Shown piece by piece: positions 25,696-41,223 of a stretch of DNA of 64,000 nucleotides. The translations under genes were made by a program, and so were the position numbers. The notes under the pieces were generated by a model. That model ran no database searches, had not been told where the DNA came from, and was given only the letters and a program-made list of their open reading frames with translations. The first letter of the stretch is position 1, and each line of letters begins with the position of its first letter. Source of the stretch: Olsenella uli DSM 7084 (GTDB lineage: Bacteria; Actinomycetota; Coriobacteriia; Coriobacteriales; Atopobiaceae); contig NC_014363.1 in NCBI RefSeq assembly GCF_000143845.1, positions 124,001 through 188,000 on the forward strand, in the 5' to 3' direction.

Positions 25696-26301
25696 ATGAA
25701 CAGGAAAATGAAGGGGATGGGGGTCAGGGGACGCGTTGCTGCCTCGGCGGCAGCCGCGGTGCTCCTTGCGCCGACGACAGCTCTCGCTGAGATCAGCGGC
25801 GCCGACATCCTACTTCCGAAACCCGCCGAGTTCGTCCCGGCTCTGCTGGCCTTCCTCGTTATCTGGATCGTCCTGGCCAAGTTCGCATGGCCTTCGATCC
25901 TGGGAATGATGGAGGAACGTCAGCAGAAGATCCAGGATGACCTCGAGGCGGCCGAGGAGTCCAGGGCCCAGGCAGCCGAGGAGGCCAAGAACTACACGGC
26001 CCAGATCACGGAGGCGCATCGCGAGGCCGAGGCAATCATCTCCAAGGCCAGGAAGGACGCCACCGAGGAGCGTACCCAGATCCTGGCCAAGGCCCAGCGC
26101 GAGGCAGCCGACATCATCTCCAAGGCGCACGGTGCCGTAGGCTCCGAACGCAAGAAGGCCATGATCGAGCTGTCTGGCCAGGTCGTCGACCTCTCCGTCG
26201 AGATCGCCGGGAAGATCATCGGCAACGACCTCAGCGAGGCCGAGCAGCGTAAGCTGGCCGAGAAGTACCTTGCAGAAGTGAGCGCTCCCCATGGCCGGTA
26301 A
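25696..26301 (+). CDS. atpF: F1Fo ATP synthase subunit b
   Basis: A 201-residue stator subunit. The anchoring helix is PALLAFLVIWIVLAKFAW near residue 50, followed by a long charged coiled coil (EERQQKIQDDLEAAEESRAQ onward). Ahead of the helix is a basic, alanine-rich segment ending TTALAE, which looks like a cleavable signal peptide; this is unusual for most b subunits. I chose ATG 25696, with GGAGG five bases upstream; an ATG at 25681 is weaker. The gene overlaps atpH by 11 bases. Confidence 0.92.
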   Translation: MNRKMKGMGVRGRVAASAAAAVLLAPTTALAEISGADILLPKPAEFVPALLAFLVIWIVLAKFAWPSILGMMEERQQKIQDDLEAAEESRAQAAEEAKNYTAQITEAHREAEAIISKARKDATEERTQILAKAQREAADIISKAHGAVGSERKKAMIELSGQVVDLSVEIAGKIIGNDLSEAEQRKLAEKYLAEVSAPHGR

Positions 26302-26764
26302 GCACAGTGACGAAGCCAAGGTCGAGGCCTACGCACGGGCTCTCATCGACGCCGGGAGGAGCGAGGGGAGAGCAAATGCCGACCTCGTGCAGTGGCGACA
26401 TGCCTGCAAGTTCTCTCCCGAGGTCCTCGAGACGCTGACGGCCATGCGTGGGGGGGACGACATCTCTCTCGTGGATGCGGTGTCCAAGAAGTACAAGGAG
26501 ATTCTCGACTCCGAGGACGAGACCGTCTCGGTCACGGTCACCACATCGGTGCCCATGGATGACAATCTGCGCGAGAAGGTACGCTCCAAGGTGGCGGCCG
26601 ATATGCAGGTGCCTATCTACCTTGTGGAGAGGGTCGACCCCTCCATCTTGGGCGGTATCGTGATCGAGGCATACGGCAAGCGCTTCGACGCGTCCGTCCG
26701 GGCGCAGCTTGCCAACATCCGCAAGACGCTCGCCTCGACCTTCGTCGGAAGTGAAGAGCAATGA
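26291..26764 (+). CDS. atpH: F1Fo ATP synthase subunit delta
   Basis: A 157-residue protein that links the peripheral stalk to F1. It is a bit shorter than the usual 175-180 residues. The C-terminal part has the conserved [22 protein letters not shown] (compare the usual DPSLIGG); the N-terminal helical domain starts [14 protein letters not shown]. It starts inside the end of atpF and overlaps atpA by four bases (ATGA), so translation is coupled along the operon. Confidence 0.92.
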   Translation: MAGKHSDEAKVEAYARALIDAGRSEGRANADLVQWRHACKFSPEVLETLTAMRGGDDISLVDAVSKKYKEILDSEDETVSVTVTTSVPMDDNLREKVRSKVAADMQVPIYLVERVDPSILGGIVIEAYGKRFDASVRAQLANIRKTLASTFVGSEEQ

Positions 26765-28416
26765 CAGACAAGATTAGTTCGTCGAAGATCATGAGCACCC
26801 TGCGCGAGCGCCTCGCTCAGGTCAACGCGACGGTCGACGACCAGGAGGCGTCGGTCGTCACCGAGGTTGGCGACGGCATCGCCCACGTCTCCGGCCTCAA
26901 GACCGCCATGGCCGGTGAGCTCCTGGAGTTCACGAGTTCCGGAAGCGGGCGCAGCGTCTTTGGCCTTGCGCAGAACCTCGATGTCGACGAGGTTGGCGCG
27001 GTCCTGTTTGGCGAGGTGGATGCCGTCAAAGAGGGTGATGAGTGCCGCACTACGGGTCGTGTCATGGACATCCCGGTGGGCAACGCCATGTTGGGGCGCG
27101 TCGTGAACCCGCTCGGCCAGCCCGTCGACGGGCTGGGTGCCATCGACACCGACGCTCGTCGCCCCATCGAGTTCAAGGCCCCTGGCATCATGGAGCGCCA
27201 GCCGGTGTGCGAGCCCGTCCAGACCGGGCTCATCGCCATCGACGCCATGGTCCCCATCGGCCGTGGCCAGCGCGAGCTCATCATCGGTGACCGCAAGACG
27301 GGCAAGACCGCCATCGCCATCGACGCCATCGTGAACCAGCGCGACACAGACATGATCTGCATCTACGTCGCCATCGGCCAGAAGGCGTCGACCGTCGCCG
27401 CCATCAAGGAGACCTTTGCGCGCCAGGGCGTCCTCGACAAGACGATCATCGTCGCCGCGACTGCTGCGGATTCTGCCCCCATGCAATACATTGCGCCCAT
27501 GGCAGGCGCTGCCATCGGCGAGTACTTCATGTACAACGACGAGAGCGGGAACCCTGCCGATCGGGATCATCCGGGTCGTCACGTCCTCGTCGTCTACGAC
27601 GACCTCTCGAAGCAGGCCGTCGCCTACCGTCAGATGTCGCTCACGCTGCACCGCCCACCTGGACGCGAGGCATATCCTGGCGACATTTTCTATCTGCACT
27701 CGCGCCTGCTCGAACGCGCCTGCAAGATGTCTGACGCCAACGGCGGTGGGTCCCTTACGGCGCTCCCCATCATCGAGACGCAGGAGGGCGACGTCTCCGC
27801 CTACATCCCGACGAACGTCATCTCCATCACGGACGGCCAGATATACCTGCAGTCCAACCTCTTCTTCCAGGGCCAGCGACCGGCGGTCGACGTGGGCATC
27901 TCGGTGTCGCGCGTCGGCGGCGCCGCACAGATCAAGGCCATGAAGCAGGTGGCTGGCACGCTCCGCCTCGACCTTGCGTCCTACCGAGAGAAGCAGGCCT
28001 TCGCCCAGTTCGGCAGCGACCTCGACGCCACGACGCAGTATCAGCTCAACCACGGCGCGCACATGATGGAGATGCTCAAGCAGGGCCGCTATGCTGCCCT
28101 TGATGTCGCAGACCAGGTCATCTCCATCTACGCGGCGAAGGAGGACTTCATCGATGACATCGACCTGGACCATGTGACCCTGTTCCGTGATGGGCTCGCG
28201 AGGTTCATGGCCGAGAGGTACCCGCAGGTCCGTGTCGCGCTTCTCAACGGCAAGATCGATGACGCGCTGGGAGAGAAGATCAAGCAGGGTCTTTCCAGCT
28301 ACAAGAGCGAGTTCCTTGTCGAGCATCCCAACAGGGCCAAGGCCGTGGATGTCGAGGAGATGGCCGAGGGAACGGTCGACCGCGACGCCGAGATTTCCGG
28401 GAAGGCTCAGGAGTAG
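26761..28416 (+). CDS. atpA: F1Fo ATP synthase subunit alpha
   Basis: A 551-residue non-catalytic nucleotide-binding subunit of F1. The Walker A is GDRKTGKT near residue 176. The usual strands around it ([12 protein letters not shown] and [13 protein letters not shown]) are present, as is the family signature late in the protein ([14 protein letters not shown]). The C-terminal tail is about 40 residues longer than in E. coli and is acidic. ATG 26761 overlaps the atpH stop. Confidence 0.97.
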   Translation: MTDKISSSKIMSTLRERLAQVNATVDDQEASVVTEVGDGIAHVSGLKTAMAGELLEFTSSGSGRSVFGLAQNLDVDEVGAVLFGEVDAVKEGDECRTTGRVMDIPVGNAMLGRVVNPLGQPVDGLGAIDTDARRPIEFKAPGIMERQPVCEPVQTGLIAIDAMVPIGRGQRELIIGDRKTGKTAIAIDAIVNQRDTDMICIYVAIGQKASTVAAIKETFARQGVLDKTIIVAATAADSAPMQYIAPMAGAAIGEYFMYNDESGNPADRDHPGRHVLVVYDDLSKQAVAYRQMSLTLHRPPGREAYPGDIFYLHSRLLERACKMSDANGGGSLTALPIIETQEGDVSAYIPTNVISITDGQIYLQSNLFFQGQRPAVDVGISVSRVGGAAQIKAMKQVAGTLRLDLASYREKQAFAQFGSDLDATTQYQLNHGAHMMEMLKQGRYAALDVADQVISIYAAKEDFIDDIDLDHVTLFRDGLARFMAERYPQVRVALLNGKIDDALGEKIKQGLSSYKSEFLVEHPNRAKAVDVEEMAEGTVDRDAEISGKAQE

Positions 28417-28422
28417 TCGGCC

Positions 28423-30818
<2,396 letters not shown>

Positions 30819-30828
30819 GGAAGCTCAC

Positions 30829-31254
30829 ATGGCGGAACTCACCTGTCAGTTCGTACGTCCAGACAGGCTCCTCTTCGAGGGGCCTGTCGCGAGCCTTGTC
30901 CTGGTTACCATCAGCGGCGAGCTGGGCGTTTGGCCGGGACATGCCGCGGAGATCTGCGCGTTGGGCGACGGCGTCGTACGCCTGAGGCAGCGCGAGAAGG
31001 ACGGGGGCGGCACCATCAAGGTGGTCATCTCGGGCGGTTACGCGGAGATAAACGACAAGGGCGTCATCATCCTCGCCGACCATGCGCGCCGTACCGATGA
31101 CATCGAGGCGGACGTCGTCCGCGACACACGCGAGGCCGCATTTGACGCTCGGGACCAGCTGCCCGAGAATGACCACAGACGTGCGTACTACGACAGCAAG
31201 ATCAAGTGGTGCAACCTGCTGCTCAAGCAGGTGTCCTCGGATTCAGAGGCCTAG
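30829..31254 (+). CDS. atpC: F1Fo ATP synthase subunit epsilon
   Basis: A 141-residue subunit with the N-terminal beta-sandwich (LTCQFVRPDRLLFEGPVASL, GELGVWPGHA) and a C-terminal helical part that can inhibit F1. An upstream open frame exists, but ATG 30829 with AGGGAAG before it gives the conserved N-terminus. It closes the atp operon; murA begins 25 bases later and may be co-transcribed. Confidence 0.93.
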   Translation: MAELTCQFVRPDRLLFEGPVASLVLVTISGELGVWPGHAAEICALGDGVVRLRQREKDGGGTIKVVISGGYAEINDKGVIILADHARRTDDIEADVVRDTREAAFDARDQLPENDHRRAYYDSKIKWCNLLLKQVSSDSEA

Positions 31255-31279
31255 CCGCACCCCCGGACATGGAGGCAGC

Positions 31280-32560
31280 TTGGAAGTCATAAAGGTCGAG
31301 GGTGGCCATCCCATTGGGGGCGAGGTGACCGTTGAGGGCGCCAAGAACTCGGCCCTCAAGCTCATGGCAGCGACCATCCTCGCCCCGGGCACCACGACGC
31401 TTGCCAACGTCCCCAACATCTCCGACGTCCACGTGATGGGCAAGGTGCTCAAGTACCTGGGCGCCCATATCGAGGTCGAGAATGAGCACACGCTCAAGGT
31501 CGACACCTCGTCGGTGGACAAGTGGGAGACGCCCTACCATCTGGTCGCCCAGATGCGTGCCTCCACTGCCGTGCTTGGCCCCTTGTTGGGGCGCTTCGGC
31601 AAGGCCATCGTCGCCATGCCCGGAGGCTGCAACATCGGTGCCCGCAAGATTGACATGCACATCCTTGGACTCGAGGCGCTGGGCGTCCGCTTCGAGGTCG
31701 ACCACGGAAATATTCATGCGACCACTCCCAACGGCCTGACCGGCGGCATGGTCACCCTCGACTTTGCAAGCGTCGGTGCCACGGAGAACCTCATGATGGC
31801 TGCCGTGCGGGCGCGTGGCGTCACGACCATCGACAACGCCGCGCGCGAGCCCGAGATCGTCGATTTGGCCAACCTCCTGAACGAGATGGGCGCCAAGGTC
31901 AGGGGAGCGGGCTCACCAGTCATCGAGATCGAGGGCGTCGACGAGCTCCGACCCCTGGAGACCCACGCGGTTGTGGGAGACCGCATCGAGGCGGGGACCT
32001 TCATAGCCATGGCCGGCATCTGTGGGCAACCCGTCACGGTCAAGGGCTTCGAGCCCGCCCACCTGGGGCTCGTCCTCAAGAAGTACGAGCTCATGGGCCT
32101 CGACGTCGAGCGTGGGGCGCACAAGGTGACCGTCGCCCGCTCGCGGCCGATACGCTCCACCGACATCCAGACGCTGCCGTTCCCCGGATTTCCGACGGAC
32201 ATGCAGGCGCAGACTATGTGCCTGCTCGCCCTGGGTGACGACTCGTGCATCGTGACCGAGAACGTCTTCGAGAACCGCTTCATGTTTGCGAGCGAGCTGC
32301 AGCGCATGGGAGCGGAGATACGCATCGAGGGCCATCATGCCATCGTGCATGGCGTCAGGGGCTTCTCGGGAGCGGAGGTCAAGTCTCCCGACCTGCGTGG
32401 CGGCGCCTCGCTTGTGATGGCGGGGCTGGTTGCCGACGGGGTGACCACCGTCTCGGACATCCATCACATCGACCGTGGATACGAGGGGTTCGTGCCCAAG
32501 CTCAAGGCCCTGGGGGCGCATGTCGAGCGCCTCGAGGTTCCCGATGCCGAGGAGATGTAG
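31280..32560 (+). CDS. murA: UDP-N-acetylglucosamine 1-carboxyvinyltransferase
   Basis: A 426-residue enzyme that adds enolpyruvate to UDP-GlcNAc, the first committed step of peptidoglycan synthesis. Visible landmarks are the N-terminal VEGAKNSALKLMAATIL and the active-site loop MPGGCNIGARKIDMHI with the catalytic cysteine (the fosfomycin target). Later come FPTDMQAQ and the C-terminal DLRGGASLV. I chose TTG 31280 because GGAGG lies four bases before it and the protein then begins at the conserved EVIKVEGG. There is no ATG in the right place, so translation may be modest. Confidence 0.93.
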   Translation: MEVIKVEGGHPIGGEVTVEGAKNSALKLMAATILAPGTTTLANVPNISDVHVMGKVLKYLGAHIEVENEHTLKVDTSSVDKWETPYHLVAQMRASTAVLGPLLGRFGKAIVAMPGGCNIGARKIDMHILGLEALGVRFEVDHGNIHATTPNGLTGGMVTLDFASVGATENLMMAAVRARGVTTIDNAAREPEIVDLANLLNEMGAKVRGAGSPVIEIEGVDELRPLETHAVVGDRIEAGTFIAMAGICGQPVTVKGFEPAHLGLVLKKYELMGLDVERGAHKVTVARSRPIRSTDIQTLPFPGFPTDMQAQTMCLLALGDDSCIVTENVFENRFMFASELQRMGAEIRIEGHHAIVHGVRGFSGAEVKSPDLRGGASLVMAGLVADGVTTVSDIHHIDRGYEGFVPKLKALGAHVERLEVPDAEEM

Positions 32561-32801
32561 GCCGCGGCGTCGTAGGCCTCAGCGGGGCTTCGACATCCCG
32601 GGCGAGAAGGATAGCCGTGTGCGGCACGTTCGCGTGCGGCACGCGCCCTTGCCGCGCCTTTCGCGAGGCGTTTCGTCCACATGGCGAAAACGTGACCTAG
32701 AATGTGAGGGTTCCTGTCCTCCTGATGGGTATCAGAAGATCGAGAGCGGAACCTATCCATGGCGTTCCGGCGGGGGGACGCGTCGTCGACTGGAGGACCA
32801 G

Positions 32802-33224
32802 ATGCCTAGGCTCGCCGAAAACATGAGACACCAGCTGACAATGGCCAACGAGGATTATCTCGAATCCATATACAGGATCACGCAGTCGACGGGTGCCACG
32901 GACGGAATCCGCTCCGTCGATGTCGCCGAGCAGCTCGATGTCTCCAAGGCAAGCGTAAACAAGGCCCTCTCCACCCTGAAGGAGGCGGGCTTCGTCGAGC
33001 AGAATCGCTACGGCCGCGTTCAGCTGACCCCCAAGGGGCGCGACTATGCGAGCCTCGTATGGCGCTGCCACCGCGCGCTGCGGCTCTTCCTCGAACGTGA
33101 CCTTGGCGTCTCCCACGAGGTGGCGGATGAGGAGGCGTGCCAGATGGAGCATGCCCTGTCGCTCGACACCCAGAATCGCCTGATTGCCTACCTCGACCGT
33201 CAGGGCATAACGGTCGAAGAGTAG
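32802..33224 (+). CDS. DtxR/MntR-family metal-dependent regulator
   Basis: A 140-residue regulator. Its winged helix reads MANEDYLESIYRI, then VDVAEQLDVSKASVNKALSTL and KEAGFVEQNRYGRVQLTPKG. The metal-binding and dimer domain follows (HRALRLFLERDLGVSHEVADEEACQMEHAL) with the expected His, Glu, Cys and Glu-His positions. It lacks the SH3-like third domain, like MntR. I chose ATG 32802 because GGAGG stands five bases upstream. It probably represses metal uptake genes that are not in this window. The 240 bases before it, after murA, show only GC-rich inverted repeats. Confidence 0.88.
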   Translation: MPRLAENMRHQLTMANEDYLESIYRITQSTGATDGIRSVDVAEQLDVSKASVNKALSTLKEAGFVEQNRYGRVQLTPKGRDYASLVWRCHRALRLFLERDLGVSHEVADEEACQMEHALSLDTQNRLIAYLDRQGITVEE

Positions 33225-33278
33225 GCTCCCGTCCCAGAAGGCTGCCTGGTAGGCAGGTTGGCGAAAGGAACGCATCCC

Positions 33279-34187
33279 ATGAAGGCCATCATTCCCGCCG
33301 CGGGTCTTGGCACGCGCTTTCTTCCGGGCACCAAGTGCACTCCCAAGGAGCTGCTGCCGGTGCTCGACAAGCCCGTCATTCAGTACGTGGTCGAGGAGGC
33401 TCTCGAGCCGGATGGCGTCGATGGCGTCGTGATCGTGAACTCTCGCCTGAAGCCTCAGATCGAATCGTATTTCAGCGTGGATGATGCGCTCGAGGAGCAC
33501 CTCCGTGCGCATGGTAAGGACTGTCTCGCCGACAAGGTCCGCGCGGCCGGGGAGCTTCCCGTCAGCTTCTGCTATCAGGATGAGGCTCGCGGCTTGGGGC
33601 ATGCCGTGCTGTGCGCCGCCGACGACGCGGGCGACGAGCCGTTCTTCGTCCTCTTGGGCGACTACTTCGTTCCCGACCGCAAGATGTGCGTGAGGATGGC
33701 GGAAGTATCCGCAGCCCATGGAGGATCGTCCGTGATCGCGGTGGCGCCCGTACCCGAGGACCAGGTCAGCCGCTACGGTATCGTCGCAGGCGAGCGTTGT
33801 GGCGAGGTTGGGGGCCTCAGCCCCGCGGACGACGAGGCGGAGGGCGCGGTCTGGAAGGTCACGGGTCTGGTCGAGAAGCCCGCTCCAGAGGACGCCCCCA
33901 GCCATCTCTTCATAGTCGGGCGCTATCTGCTCACCCCGCGCGTGATGGAGCTGCTGAAGACCCAGGGCGCCGGTGCCGGCGGAGAGATCCAGCTCACGGA
34001 TGCGATGGAGCGCCTGCTGGCCGAGGAGGAGATGTACGCCGTGGTCGTCGACCCCGCGGAGGGGTGCGATACGGGCACTCCGGCGGCATGGGCGGCGACG
34101 AACGCCCGCATGGCGCTCGGCGACGCAGCCCAGCGCGAGGCGTTTCTCGAGGCGCTGGGCGAGAGGGCAGCCAAGCAGCTGGCATAG
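33279..34187 (+). CDS. galU: UTP-glucose-1-phosphate uridylyltransferase
   Basis: A 302-residue enzyme making UDP-glucose. The nucleotide-binding loop PAAGLGTRFLPGTKCTPKEL is near residue 7, followed by LPVLDKPVIQYVVEEA, GLGHAVLCAADD and the catalytic lysine region VTGLVEKPAPEDAPS. The sugar site GRYLLTPRVMELL is also present. I chose ATG 33279, which has GAAAGGA upstream and gives the family N-terminus. A phosphohexomutase-like gene begins two bases after the stop, a sensible pairing since galU uses glucose-1-phosphate. Confidence 0.95.
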   Translation: MKAIIPAAGLGTRFLPGTKCTPKELLPVLDKPVIQYVVEEALEPDGVDGVVIVNSRLKPQIESYFSVDDALEEHLRAHGKDCLADKVRAAGELPVSFCYQDEARGLGHAVLCAADDAGDEPFFVLLGDYFVPDRKMCVRMAEVSAAHGGSSVIAVAPVPEDQVSRYGIVAGERCGEVGGLSPADDEAEGAVWKVTGLVEKPAPEDAPSHLFIVGRYLLTPRVMELLKTQGAGAGGEIQLTDAMERLLAEEEMYAVVVDPAEGCDTGTPAAWAATNARMALGDAAQREAFLEALGERAAKQLA

Positions 34188-34189
34188 CC

Positions 34190-35617
34190 ATGCGCATCAT
34201 TCACTTTGGTGCGAACGGCTGGTACGCCCGCTTCGACGAGGGCTTCGACGAGACGGGCGTGACGCGCGTGGCCGCTGCGGTCGGGTTGCTGTGGGGGGAC
34301 ACGTTTCCCGACGGGGTCGTGTACGTCTCGTATGACGTTCGTCCCCGGTCGGAACGCCTTGCAAGCCTGGCCGCTGCGGTGCTGGCTTCGTATGGGCTGC
34401 GTACCAGGGTGTCGAGCAGCGCCGCTCCCCTCCCCGCACTGGAGTGGGCCGTGGCCGCCGACGAGGAGGCCATTGGCGGCGTGGTGATCTCGGGATCCGA
34501 TCTGTCATGTGACTACGGAGGCTTTCTGCTGCGTGGCCCAGATGGCGGTCCCGTCTCGGCTGACTTCGCGCTTCAAGTTGACCGCCACATCTCCGGTCGT
34601 GCCGACGAGCGGATGGGGACGGCAAAGTCCGTTGACCTCGTCTCTCCGTATGTCAGCGCACTCATGCAAGAGGTGGATCGGTCTGCGATCGGAGCCCGCC
34701 CGCTTAGGGTTATCGTTGACCCCCTTTGCGGATCGTCGCGGGGTCTGCTGGCGGACCTGCTGCGAAGCTGCGGTTGCGCGGTGGCGGAGATACACGATGG
34801 AAGACCCGACGCACTTGGGGACTTGCTCTCGCAACCCGTTGGGCCTTGGGTCGGAGACTGCGGGCGTGCGGTGGCAGAGCAGGGCGCTGACATGGGGATT
34901 GCCGTCGACGGGGATGGATGCCGCATTGCCCTGATCGATGAGCTCGGTCATCTCGTCGCTTCGCACGACCTCGTCGCCCTCATCCTGGAGCATCTGTCGG
35001 TTGCGAGAGGTCTGCGGGGCAGGGTCGTGGCGACAACGGCGACGTCGGTCCGTGTCGCCCGCCAGGCTGAGCGCCTGGGCTGCCCGCTGACCATCGTACC
35101 CGTGGGGTTCCAGCGCGTCTACGAGGAGATGCGGGAGAGGGACGTCCTTCTTGCCTGCGAGGAGTACGGGGGGATGTGCGTCCCCCAGCACCTTATGGAG
35201 CGCGATGGCATCCTGGCGGCGCTCCTTGCCGTCGAAATGCTCTCCACGGGTGCCGCAGGTCTTACAGGCGCGACGCCTGCCCCCAAGCTCAGCGAGATGG
35301 TCCGACGACTCGGACAAAGCCTTGGACACATGGACTACGCAAGACGGGACGTGCGCGTGGACGTCGCGACCATGCAATCGTTCAGGAACGTCCTGCCAGG
35401 CCTCAACCCCGAGACGGTTGCTGGCAGGAGGCCCTGCTGCGTAAGCCACGCCGATGGCCTGAGGCTCGGCTTCGATGATGGGGCATGGGTGATGCTGCGG
35501 CCATCGCGCACCCAAACACTCGTCCGCATCTATGCCGAGGCAGCGACCACGGCCGAGAGGGACCAGCTCCTCTCGTCCGCATGCGCTATCGTCAGGGCGC
35601 GCGGCCTGGAGATATAG
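34190..35617 (+). CDS. Phosphohexomutase paralogue with degenerate active site
   Basis: A 475-residue member of the phosphoglucomutase/phosphomannomutase superfamily in all four domains. The sugar-phosphate end is intact (MLRPSRTQTLVRIYAEA). The metal loop reads VDGDGCRIA instead of DGDxDR. The phosphoserine loop, normally TASHNP, reads VVISGSDLSCDYGG near residue 101, without SHNP. The sugar loop is CEEYGGM in place of GEESGH. It may have a changed substrate or have lost activity. It follows galU by two bases, suggesting a glucose-phosphate role. The last bases of its TAG stop are also the first bases of the 124-bp repeat that precedes the rRNA operon. Confidence 0.8.
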   Translation: MRIIHFGANGWYARFDEGFDETGVTRVAAAVGLLWGDTFPDGVVYVSYDVRPRSERLASLAAAVLASYGLRTRVSSSAAPLPALEWAVAADEEAIGGVVISGSDLSCDYGGFLLRGPDGGPVSADFALQVDRHISGRADERMGTAKSVDLVSPYVSALMQEVDRSAIGARPLRVIVDPLCGSSRGLLADLLRSCGCAVAEIHDGRPDALGDLLSQPVGPWVGDCGRAVAEQGADMGIAVDGDGCRIALIDELGHLVASHDLVALILEHLSVARGLRGRVVATTATSVRVARQAERLGCPLTIVPVGFQRVYEEMRERDVLLACEEYGGMCVPQHLMERDGILAALLAVEMLSTGAAGLTGATPAPKLSEMVRRLGQSLGHMDYARRDVRVDVATMQSFRNVLPGLNPETVAGRRPCCVSHADGLRLGFDDGAWVMLRPSRTQTLVRIYAEAATTAERDQLLSSACAIVRARGLEI

Positions 35618-35739
35618 TCAGTCCGTGGGAGAGCAGGACGCCGCTGACCAACGAGGGGCATTCCCGTGCCCCGCCCCCCGGTTGTGTGGGAATCGTGGAG
35701 GGCCCCGGGCGCGGCCCGCGCCCGGTCCCGGACGCGTAT
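35616..35739 (+). repeat. 124-bp direct repeat, left copy: 3' end of 5S rRNA plus downstream sequence
   Basis: This stretch is identical base for base to 40841-40964. Its first 37 bases correspond to the last 37 bases of the 5S rRNA gene (40841-40877); the rest is the GC-rich hairpin sequence that follows that gene. The left copy thus contains a truncated 5S fragment lying directly upstream of the 16S leader and directly on the stop codon of the preceding gene. The two copies bracket the rRNA operon. Confidence 0.95.
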
Positions 35740-35957
35740 AGTTGTTTCCCGCGCCGCGACGGGCCCAGTCCCCGTCCGGGCGCGCAGGACCTTGAAAACC
35801 GGATACTGCGATCGAAAGATCGACGAAAGACAGCACAAGCGAAGTTCGAGTTAACTTGAACGTCAATTCGATACCAAGCGAATCCAGATCAGCGGGATCC
35901 AGAGACGGGCCTGCTCCGGATGGAAGGCAGAGCGGCCGGCGCGAGCCGGCCCCGCTT
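35740..35957 (+). promoter_or_regulatory. rRNA operon leader
   Basis: This is the region between the left repeat and 16S. It begins with an AT-richer TATAGT at the repeat boundary (35737-35742), a possible -10. It contains CCTTGAAAACCGGATA (35790-35805); a related CCTTGAGAGCTGCATA stands in the 16S-23S spacer at 37601, so this is a candidate boxA-like antitermination or processing element. GC-rich inverted repeats just before 16S probably form the processing stem. Confidence 0.55.
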
Positions 35958-40645
<4,688 letters not shown>

Positions 40646-40755
40646 CGCGTCCGGCCTTCGGGTCCGGTGCGGTCCTCTTCTGGGGGCGTCGTCCGCGTCG
40701 CGCTGTGCGGCCCTGAGGGCACGGCGAGCCGTACCCCGGAACCGAATGCCCCTCG

Positions 40756-40876
40756 TTGGTCAGCGGCCATGGCAGGGGAGGCACACCTGGTCCCATCCCG
40801 AACCCAGAAGTTAAGCCCCCGAGCGCCGATGGTACTGCGGAGTCAGTCCGTGGGAGAGCAGGACGCCGCTGACCAA
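40756..40876 (+). rRNA. rrf: 5S ribosomal RNA
   Basis: Helix I is TTGGTCAGCGG paired with CCGCTGACCAA. The conserved interior CCATCCCGAACCC then AGAAGTTAAG is visible. Complementarity continues outside the mature ends (AATGCCCCTCG with CGAGGGGCATT), which makes a long precursor stem. The ends are approximate. The last 37 bases are also present, on their own, upstream of the operon. Confidence 0.95.
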
Positions 40877-40964
40877 CGAGGGGCATTCCCGTGCCCCGCC
40901 CCCCGGTTGTGTGGGAATCGTGGAGGGCCCCGGGCGCGGCCCGCGCCCGGTCCCGGACGCGTAT
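40841..40964 (+). repeat. 124-bp direct repeat, right copy
   Basis: This is the right copy of the repeat, identical to 35616-35739. It covers the 3' part of 5S rRNA and the following sequence, which includes the hairpins GGGGCA/TGCCCC and CCGGGCGCG/CGCGCCCGG, probably the operon terminator. The copies diverge at once after the shared GCGTAT. Confidence 0.95.
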
Positions 40965-41223
40965 GGGGAAGCTGCTACCGTTCGCCGAAATATTCCCCGT
41001 GCGCCGGATCTCACTTGGTAGGGGGAAGGCCTTCATCTAGATCCTCCAAAAGGCTGTTTAAGTGCATCGCAATGCTGCTTGCACGTAACTTGCAAAACAT
41101 TTTGCTGCTTCTACCGAATCCTCCTGAGCTCTCATTCTATTCAGCTTTATTAAGTTGCATAACGGTCCCATACCGCAAATCGCTGGGAGCTACGGTTCCG
41201 GCAAGAGACGGGAGGGTTGTGCA

